The translations under genes were made by a program, and so were the position numbers. Source: Humulus lupulus (Eukaryota; Streptophyta; Magnoliopsida; Rosales; Cannabaceae). Taken from it: a stretch of DNA of 64,000 nt. Within the stretch, counting starts at the first letter, position 1. Each line of letters starts with the position of its first letter. The stretch lies in assembly GCF_963169125.1 (NCBI RefSeq), contig NC_084800.1, positions 142,286,397 to 142,350,396 of the forward strand, given 5' to 3'. This document shows positions 56,103 to 64,000 of this stretch, piece after piece. The notes beneath the pieces are model-generated. The model was not told the origin of the DNA. It searched no databases and saw only the letters and a program-made list of their open reading frames with translations.

Positions 56103-59100
56103 GATTTTGAAGAAAATGTTGGACCCGTCGAGGACCTGGAGGAGGTCCAGCTCGATGAAAAAGACCCGACCCGAATCGTAAGGGTTGGGAAGAATTTAGA
56201 ACCTACCGCAAAGCAGGCGCTGGTGGAATTCTTGCAAGAGAACCAGGAAGTTTTCGCCTGGTCACATAAATACATGTTCGGAATAGATCCTGCAGTGATC
56301 AGCCATGTCCTGAACATAAACAAAGTCTTTCCACCGGTGCAACAGAAAAGAAGGCTGCTCGATAAAGACAGATCAAGAGCCTTGAAAGAAGAAGTCGAAA
56401 GACTTAAAGAGAATGGGTTCATCAGGGTGGCATTTTATCCATCATGGGTCTCCAATCCGGTGCTGGTCCCCAAGCCTAACGGCAAATGGCGGACCTGTGT
56501 GGATTTTACAAACCTCAATAAAGCCTGCCCAAAAGACTGCTTCCCACTCCCGAGGATCGACCAGCTAGTCGATGCAACTGCTGGGCATGAGATCCTTTCG
56601 TTCATGGATGCGTATTCAAGCTACAATCAGATCAGCATGCATCCACCTGATGAGGATCATACCAGCTTTCGGACCGATACGGGCTTATATTGTTACAAGG
56701 TAATGCCTTTTGGACTAAAAAACGCAGGTGCGACTTACCAACGACTAGTCAACCACATGTTCAAGGAGCTGATCGGAGTAAGCATGGAGGTATATAGGGA
56801 TGACATGCTGGTAAAGTCCAAGAAGGCTGAAGGACATGTGAGGGATTTGCGAAGATGCTTTGATGTGTTAAACAAGTACCATATGAAGTTGAATCCCCTC
56901 AAATGTTCCTTTGGAGTCGGGTCAGGAAAGTTTTTAGGGTTTATAGTGAACTCAAGGGGCATCGAGGCCAACCCCGACAAGATAAAAGCCCTGATCAATA
57001 TGAAGTCGCCACAAAAGATCAAGGATGTCCAAAGTCTGACCGGAAGGATAGCTTCCCTTAGTAGATTCATCTCAAAATCAACTGACAAGTGCGTTCCATT
57101 CTTCAATCTACTTAGGGGAAATAAGAAGTTTGAATGGACGGAAGACTGCGAGCAAGCATTCCAGACAATAAAGGCTCATATGTCGCAACCTCCCATCCTA
57201 TCAAAACCAATCGAAGGAGAAACTTTGTATATTTATCTGGCGATTACCGAAGTTGCTGCTAGTGCGGTACTGATACGGGAAGAAGAAGGCGTGCAGAAAG
57301 CTGTTTACTACGTCAGCAAAAGGCTTATCGGTGCAGAATTAAAATATCCACCGATCGAAAGATTAGCATATTGCCTAATTCTAGCCTCCCGAAAGTTGCG
57401 ACCGTACTTCCAAGCCCATCCTATCATGGTTCTGACCGACCAGCCCCTTCGGCAGGTCCTCCAAAAACCTGAAGCGGCTGGACGACTGTTAAAATGGGCG
57501 GTCGAATTGGGACAGTTCGACGTAACTTATTCACCGCGAGCAGCAATAAAAGGGCAAGCCTTAGCCGATTTTATTGCGGAGTTCACCGAACTCCCCAGCA
57601 ACGAGTTGTGCGAACAGCCTGAGGCGCCCATGCCTCAAGACAAGACTCCTTCGTGGAAGCTATTCACAGATGGATCATCTAATGAATCTCACGCTGGAGC
57701 GGGAGTGATATTGATAACGCCCGACGGGCATCGATTTCACTGCGCAATCAGGTTTGACTTCGCAGCGTCAAACAATGAAGCGGAATATGAAGCACTCCTC
57801 GTTGGACTGAGAATGGCCAGGGAAATGAATATAAAAGCGCTCGATATTTACAGCGACTCCCAGCTGGTCGTGAATCAAGTCCTGGGAGAATATCAAGCGC
57901 GAGGGTTAAAAATGATGGCCTACCTTAACAAAACAAAAGATTTGCTAGCGCAGTTTACAAAATACACCCTCCAGCAGATTCCGCGAGACCAAAATTCGAA
58001 TGCAGACGCCTTGGCCAAACTTGCAAGTGCTAAAGATGCTGACACCTTGAACATAGTCCCAGTAGAGAGATTAAGTGAACCAAGCATTGATGCGGCCGAA
58101 GCCAGCATGGAAATTCGAATAGAAGATACATGGATGGCGCCTTACCTGGAGTATCTGACAAATGGGACATTGCCAGCAGATAGAAACAAGGCCAGAACTC
58201 TGCAAAGACAAGCTGCTAGGTACATACTGCTCGACGGTGTTATGTACCGAAGAGGATACTCAATGCCACTGCTCAGGTGTATCACGTCAGAAAAAGCTAA
58301 GGAACTCATGAAAGAAGTGCATGAAGGCTTCTGCGGAGATCACGCCGGGGGGCAGAGATTGGCGAAAAAAATTCTCCGACAGGGCTATTTTTGGCCAACG
58401 ATGAACGAGGATTCAATGGAGTGCGTACGAATGTGTGACAAATGTCAGAGGTTCTCCAAAATCCCACGAGCAGCTCCAAACGAGCTAAAGCAGATGCAGA
58501 GCCCGTGGCCTTTCGCAATATGGGGGATAGATTTAATTGGATCACTGCCAACAGGAAAAGGAGGAGTAAAGTACGCAGTTGTGGCAGTCGATTACTTCAC
58601 AAAATGGGTCGAAGCTGAACCACTCGCAACCATCACAACCAAGAAAGTTCTCGACTTTGTCATCAAGAACATTGTGTGCCGGTATGGTTTGCCCAGAAAA
58701 ATAGTATCAGACAACGGTACCCAATTTGACAGCGACCTATTCACCGATTTCTGCGAAAGGCATGGGATAATTAAGAGCTTTTCTTCAGTCGCACACCCCC
58801 AAGTGAATGGGCAAGTCGAAGCTGTAAACAAAACCCTCAAGGACACCCTGAAGAAAAGACTTGAAGAAGCGAAGGGAGCATGGCCAGAACAACTACCTGA
58901 AGTCCTCTAGTCGTATAGAACATCTCATCGAACAGCCACAGGACGTACCCCATTTTCCTTAGCTTATGGGTATGAGGCCATGTTACCCGTCGAGATAAAT
59001 CCCCCCTCACATCGGCGTTTAACGTACGATCAAGAGCAAAACAGCCAGCTAATGCTGGAGTCCTTAGACTCAATTGATGAGATACGAGAAAAATCTCAAC

Positions 59101-59366
59101 TCCGAGTTGCTGCTTATCAACAAAAAGTCGCCCGGTACTTTAACTCCAAAGTTAAAGAAAGAAGATTCAACGTCGGAGACTTGGTGTTACGACGAGTTTT
59201 CTTGAATACCCGCGACCCCACTGCTGGCGTGCTCGGACCTAACTGGGAAGGACCTTACCAGATTGAAGAAGTCCTTCACCCAGGCACCTACAAACTTGCA
59301 CGCTTAAACGGAGATCTCGTTCCACGTTACTGGAATGGAGAACACCTGCGCAAGTATTACCAATAA
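56058..59366 (+). pseudogene. Element C pol: RT, double RNase H, integrase; one nonsense codon
   Basis: In the protease frame beyond the UAG. The first methionine is at 56085, but readthrough would not need it. RT starts near 56480 (WRTCVDFTNLNKACPKDCF), with FMDAYSSYNQISMH and VMPFGLKNAGATYQ; its active-site box at 56793-56804 is the atypical YRDD. The first RNase H (about 57200-57470) lacks the usual acidic residue (YIYLAITE). The archaeal-type second RNase H keeps FTDGSS, NNEAEYEAL, YSDSQLV and NADALAKLA. Integrase has an H-x6-H...C-x2-C finger (about 58320-58450) and the DDE core (GIDLIG, SDNGTQFD, HPQVNGQVEAVNK). TAG at 58908-58910 replaces an expected Trp. The same frame continues to the GPY/F domain (59206-59260) and stops at 59366. 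Confidence 0.93.
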
Positions 59367-60064
59367 ACAGCCCTTCTTAAAGGACTGGCTTGTTCAAATT
59401 TTTCTATTAATTTTTACAAGTTTTGCAAAGAGGGTTAGCCACGGTGTATGGCTAACTGCTCGTATATGTAAGATTCTGTTTCAGAATCATTTGTAAAGAC
59501 ATGATTAGTCCATTTTTAATAAGAAATTATAAGGGACTGTGCTCAGCCAGTCGTTCTTGCCAACCTTTGTGAATTTACATTTACAAGTATTTGTTCATTA
59601 CGTGTGTTGTTTTGCTGTATTACAAGTATCATTTTTCTGCACGAACAGGAATGTTCGGACAGGCCATGGTCAAGGCAAGTGACCAAGGACCTAAAGCTCC
59701 TCGATCACTTGAGGGGCATATAAGGCACATCGATAGCAAAGCATACTCTCAAGGTATGTAAACACATGAACAAAATGAGTGAAAGCATGCTTCAAGTACT
59801 TAGAGTATTTTTTCAAAATATATGTTTTGATAAATCATGACAAAGTACTATGCTGAGTTCGGTCATACGGACAAACGTTATAATAAGTAAAAATATTATA
59901 ACACCAAGAGTTAAGCCTTTACACCGCAAGCATTACTGCTTGAATGTAATTGTTCAAACAAAAAGATTTACTGCCCGTGCAGCAAAGTTTAAAAAGAAAC
60001 TGTTGTTTTTACATTGCGACCCGTGGGTCACATGTTCAAAAAGAAGGAAAGACTGTTAAATAAA
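59367..60064. other. Convergent intergenic region of element C
   Basis: This non-coding spacer lies between pol and the antisense gene and is homologous to the A and B spacers. It carries a hairpin at 59676-59711 and a CGAACA/TGTTCG inverted repeat near 59642-59657. Confidence 0.75.
59676..59711. terminator. Conserved hairpin between convergent genes (C)
   Basis: CAAGTGA (59676-59682) pairs with TCACTTG (59705-59711), and AGGA with TCCT inside. In the antisense direction the inner arms read GAGGA/TCCTT around loop GCTTTAGG. A shared 3'-processing role for both genes is a guess from position. Confidence 0.55.
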
Positions 60065-62715
60065 TTAAGAGGCATGGGGGGCAGGAGGATCCTGGGCAAC
60101 AACCTGGTCAGTCTCTTCCTCGATGGTTTCTTCGTCCAAACCAACGAAGCTTGGGGTTGCAAGAATCGCGGCTCTTGCCTCCTCTTCAGCCAGTTGAGCA
60201 GCGCACCGAGCCAACTCCGCAACTCTGACTTCCTCTGAAAGGTAGCTAAAGTCAGCACCCTGATTGTGTTTCCAGAAGTTATAGAAACATCGGAGTGTCG
60301 TCCTCTTGTACTTTTCCAGATTCTTGGAGTTGTCAAGCTCCGACTGCTGCACCTTGCCCTCGAGAGTGGCAATAGTCTCGTCCTTAGACTTGACTACCCC
60401 CTCCAGATGCTTGATTTCGCGGAGATGAGTTTTGTTGTACGACCGGTACTCTTCCCTCAGCTTAACCGCTGCATCTTTTGCAGCTTCAGCCGCGGACAGT
60501 TTGGTCACCGCTGCATCCCTCTCTCGGACCACCGCCTCCAACTCCTTAGCATGTCTGGCCTCAGCAGCTGAAAGCTCCTCAGCCGCCTTCACCTGATGTT
60601 TCTCGAGAACTTTAGCCTCAATCTGCTCAAAGTAGGCCTGGGCTCGGGTGCGAGCAGTAATGGCAGAAAGTAAGGCCTGTAAACGAAAGAAAAAGAAGTC
60701 AAGACTTATCACGATAACTGAAAAAACAAAGACACGAGGAGCAAAGAAATACTTACGCTGGAGATCTCGTTTAGAGTCCTGTTCAGAATCTGATCGACTG
60801 GTAGCTCTACAGCTTGGATCATAGCAGCCCCAACACGCTCACCTTTGCCTATGCGTTCAATTCGATCCTTAGCAGATCGGATGGTACGGCTCACAAGTCT
60901 GGCCTCATGAGCCTCTTCGCGAGAAAGATGCTCCCTAGCAGGCGCAGGTGGAGGGTTGGACCGAGCAGGGGTGTTTTGCTGTTCAGAAGAAGCTGGAGGA
61001 GGGGTAGGAGTTCGCCCAGTTGGCGCAGGACTTTGCCCGGTTGGTGTGCCCTGAGGAATGTCTTCTGGTCGACTCTTCTTGGCTGAAGGGCCTTGACTGG
61101 TTTCACCAGTTCGTTTCTTTGACCTCCGTTGAAGTTGAGGGACTTCCTCTTCCTCTTCGGCCTGGTACATGTCAAAGATATTGGGAGTCGACATATCTGC
61201 ATGAAAATAAACACAAGAGGTTAGTAAGGGAAGAAAAAGGTGAAAGTAAGTAATACAACAGAAAGAAGATAATAAAGTGAATACCCGAGCTACAACTACT
61301 GGTCGCTATACTATTGACTCTATTAATCATATACTCATTTTCTGGCATGAAGAAGTTTGGCCCTAGATTTGGAGCGTATGTAAAGTTGCCATCCCCGTCA
61401 AACATGTGACAGGGGATTGGCAGACCATTTAAAAGTGAAATAACGTTACCATTGTCATCAGAAGACTCTTCCAAGTCAACAACTGGTTCTGGGGCCTTTT
61501 CTTTCCCCTTGCCTTGGGGAGCAGAAGGCATTTCTGCAGAAGGGCTGCCCGTGGGTTCCCTGATCGTAACTCCTGTTGGCCTCCTCCTTGGAGAAGGCAC
61601 AGGAAGTTGCTGCTCGGGAACCCCCCCGGCAGTGGGTTCGTCCATTTCGGACCCTCTATTGTCATGGCGAGGAGCCAGAAGGCCAGACGACCTCAAATTC
61701 TTTTCTAGTGTCAAGGTCTTGACACATTTGGTTGCGGCAGACATCTTGGCCAGAGTGTCAGACCTCGACACCATGTCTGGTGTTGGGGTCGGGCGCAACC
61801 AGGGGCCTGAAAAGCAGATCGAGTTTGAGAAATGACGAAAGGAAATACTATATGATAAAGTATCGACCAAGGCAAAGACAAATTTGTACCTCCTCTCGCG
61901 AAAGCCAAGTTGTCACTGGATATATCCGGAGTAAAGAAGTACTCCTTGTTGTAATGTCCCACGTTTGATATGTGGGTGGTGCCACTCAAAAACGTCCGGC
62001 CAGTTTCCTGATGACAGAAGTGGAAAAAGCCCGTCCCGTTGTGTTGAGGATTGGACTTGAGGTCAAAGAGGTAGTTAACCTCATGAGGTGAAGGCTCTGG
62101 CCATTTGTTAAGTTTGTACAGGACATAGAGTGCAGCCAACATCCTATATCCGTTGGGGGTTATTTGAAAGGGAGCGACGCCGAAATAATTGGCCACCCCC
62201 ACAAAGAAAGTATGAAGAGGGAGATAAGCCCCCGCTTCAATGTGATACCGTGACCAGGCGTTGTTTGCCCCTCCTGGACGGTTAGCCCTCTGCTCCGCAG
62301 TAGGACGGGTAATGGTTACCCCTGTTAGGGGGTATTTTCTGAAGCAGTTCGCGACCATCCGAAGGGTCATCGAACTGACTGGAGGAGTGTACCACTCGAC
62401 ATCAGGCGGATTGCGATGACGAGGACGAGCCCTGGTTTGGATATTGGGGTCAGGAACAAGATTCTCTCGACCGCTGGTCGAGGGAGCCCCCGCCTGCGAA
62501 TCAGGCTGGGCAGATGAAGAAGGGTTACTTTCAGATTCGGGCCTTTTCTTGCCAGAAGATTTTGAACGGGCCATTGAAGGAGAAGGGTGCGGTCTGGATG
62601 AGGCTCGTGAGAAAGGTATCTGGTGGATGCGATCGGCTGGTCGTTCTTCTCCCTCGAGCAGTTGGGCGAGGAGGTCGTCGTCGATGGGTCTCTCGCCTCC
62701 CCACAAATCTGGCAT
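60065..62715 (-). CDS. Intact five-exon antisense gene of element C (gypsy-type transposon domain protein)
   Basis: Read by eye on the minus strand, the coding exons are 62715-61890, 61806-61285, 61196-60757 and 60676-60065. Coding lengths 826+522+440+612 make 2400 nt, i.e. 799 residues plus stop, with every junction in frame. Donors are GAG^GTACAA, TCGG^GTATTC and AGC^GTAAGTATT; acceptors are TTTTCAG, CATGCAG and GTTTACAG. Residues about 105-275 resemble Pfam Transposase_28 (WYTPPVSSMTLRMVANCF, YFGVAPFQITPNGYRMLAAL). Residues about 276-450 are acidic/Pro-rich. The next part is basic (SKKRTGETSQGPSAKKSRPE, a likely nuclear signal). The last ~200 residues are a coiled coil. An extra non-coding exon lies upstream (acceptor at 62722, donor at 63145). 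Antisense ORFs are known in the Tat lineage; their role is not. Expression is not shown. Confidence 0.82.
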
Positions 62716-62721
62716 CAAAAT

Positions 62722-63145
62722 CTGTAAACAGAAGAATGGGGAGGCGAGGTCAGAGGAATCTAGGAGATTCTTAAAGTAACGCTGGTCGAGTATAAAAACT
62801 AAGCCTTTATATAGCAGCATTCTAACTAAGTCTCTCTATGCAAACAGTTTAAAAAACGGACCAAAAGGGTGAAGGTGAAAAATTTTCCTGAAAAGCTTTT
62901 TCGACTCCCCTTACAACGGGAAGAAATTATTTCTAACTGGTTTAAAAAATCGAAAGGCTACTTCGATCCTACGTCCTAAAAAGCACTAACCCTGGGTTTT
63001 AAACCTACTCAAAAGCCTACTTTGCCTACAAAAATATCTTATCTACAGGCGTTCAAAAAACCAGAAACCAATAGATTCAAACAGTACACCATTTAAAAGC
63101 ATGCACCACGAAAGGTTAGAAGCATGGAGTTTCAGAGTAACTTAC
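62722..63145 (-). other. 5'UTR intron of the antisense gene of element C
   Basis: Donor CCTTG^GTAAGTTAC at 63146/63145 and acceptor CTGTTTACAG^ATTTTGATG at 62722/62721. It is 424 bp, ending 6 bp before the start codon. Introns in this place are also inferred in A, B and D. Confidence 0.7.
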
Positions 63146-63314
63146 CAAGGAAAGTGGTCGTGAAGATGGAAGTAAGAGTTTCGGGAGTCAATGAGCCCAC
63201 CGTCTGATCCTACAGCACAAAGGAAGGTTCGCCGGAGAGAGTAAAGCTCTGGTTTTTAGGGTTTTTCGACAAAGAGATGACGTGCGTAAAAAGGAAAGAA
63301 ATGGCTCAAGTAAC

Positions 63315-63322
63315 CTTATATA
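63315..63322 (-). promoter_or_regulatory. TATA box of the antisense gene of element C
   Basis: The minus strand reads CTTATATAAGG. A start site about 30 bp downstream would give a first exon of roughly 140 bp ending at 63146. Confidence 0.62.
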
Positions 63323-63511
63323 AGTTTGTCCTTGGTATTCAAAAGGCGTGATCATTATTTTTCCATTTTCGAAGTATGGGGAAGCGTAATGGCCGTCAAA
63401 ATTGTTTCTGGGAAACTGAAAAGCCTTGATTAGACAGGAGTGGTTCGCTTTTTTCAAAAACGCACGAAGGGCTCTGACACGTTAGGAGGGGTTACCGAAG
63501 GGTCGTTCGCT

Positions 63512-63547
63512 CAAAGTTTATTTACTGTTCGTAGTAAATAAACTTTG
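63512..63547. promoter_or_regulatory. 15-bp perfect palindrome beside the polypurine tract
   Basis: CAAAGTTTATTTACT pairs perfectly with AGTAAATAAACTTTG around a 6-base loop GTTCGT. A and B have weaker forms at the same place (8-9 bp arms AGTTTATT/AATAAACT). It lies between the LTR and the antisense promoter. Confidence 0.75.
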
Positions 63548-63556
63548 GAGGGCAAA
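63547..63556 (+). other. Polypurine tract of element C
   Basis: GGAGGGCAAA immediately precedes the 3' LTR TGTT. A and B have TTTGCCCCCG and TCTGCCCCCA on the plus strand at the same spot. Confidence 0.75.
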
Positions 63557-64000
63557 TGTTATTCAATAAATTAGCATTTGTGACGTGGCGAATAAACTCT
63601 TGACACGTGGCTGACACCTGGAGCGTCTGCTAGAGTATCGACCAGGAGACACACCAGAAGCAGGACAGACCTGTCTTTACCACGACCAGACTGGTCGGTG
63701 GTTCCGCTGGCAAAGCAACATTTACGGAAAGATCTTATGAATCCCAAATTTATCTCATGCAATCTTCTGAATATCTGATGATTCAGGGGATAATATCTTT
63801 AACAATATTGGGCAACCCTCCATGAGCCTATAAAAAGCAAGAGATGGCTCATGGGAAAGGACTTTTGAGCCCGGAAATCAGAGAGATTATAGAAATTATC
63901 TGTGAAAACTTGTATTGTTTAGGAGGAGTGTTGAAACTCATTGAACCCAAGTTCTCTGATCACACTTTTGATCCCATATCAATATCATTCTAAGTGGACG
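63557..64000 (+). repeat. Element C 3' LTR (truncated by window)
   Basis: The first 444 bp of the LTR, differing from the left LTR at two positions only and without indels. Confidence 0.96.

Larger units (their letters stand above)
52484..64000 (+). mobile_element. Element C: young Tat-type retrotransposon (right LTR cut by window end)
   Basis: The left LTR is 52484-53070. The right LTR starts at 63557 and runs off the window. The 444 comparable bases differ at two sites (near 52703 and 52726) with no indel. The internal part has gag, protease, pol and the antisense gene. It lies inside element D. With a commonly used rice LTR rate (1.3e-8 per site per year) the divergence would mean roughly 0.2 million years, but that rate may not fit this plant. 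Confidence 0.96.

Overview
The window looks like repeat-rich nuclear DNA from a flowering plant, probably a eudicot. The species cannot be read from it. I found no convincing host gene, tRNA, rRNA or organelle insert. Almost every base I can explain belongs to LTR retrotransposons inserted into one another.

Layout. (1) 1-7040: a decayed Ty1/copia element on the minus strand (gag near 5054 down to RNase H near 1111), with LTR pieces and a foldback element at 6270-7028. (2) 7041-36091: one long copia-type LTR split by two minus-strand Ty3/gypsy elements of the Tat type. Element A is 7430-18744 (target duplication GATAT on both sides). Element B is 19450-35151; it contains two solo LTRs, at 21823-25519 (duplication ATTTT) and 25835-28136. 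(3) 36092-37833: a segment also present at the window start, then an LTR fragment. (4) 37834-47404: a plus-strand Ty3/gypsy element with an initiator-Met type primer site. A solo LTR interrupts its pol gene (42676-45111, duplication GGTTT), and element D truncates it inside integrase. (5) 47405-52483: the 3' part of element D, minus strand. (6) 52484-64000: element C, a young plus-strand Tat element nested in D. The two C LTRs differ at 2 of 444 comparable bases.

How the Tat elements work. The sense strand encodes gag, protease, reverse transcriptase, a degenerate first RNase H, a second archaeal-type RNase H and integrase. The opposite strand carries a second gene running from near the 3' LTR toward pol. 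In C this gene reads as five exons with good splice sites, a TATA box and a 5'UTR intron, giving an uninterrupted 799-codon frame. The gag-pol of the same element is broken by stops and a frameshift. Related antisense genes, with a TATA box at a similar place, occur in A, B and D.

Most worth follow-up: (a) an in-frame UAG between protease and pol at the same place in A, B and C. Each is followed, after 7 nt, by a 13-14 bp hairpin whose differences all preserve pairing, so this is a candidate programmed readthrough signal. (b) The spliced, intact antisense gene. (c) A second hairpin, with a compensatory change, between the convergent pol and antisense genes. (d) A perfect palindrome beside the polypurine tract. 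(e) A tandem array of small hairpins with compensatory stem changes inside a gypsy LTR. All frames, junctions and pairings were read by eye.
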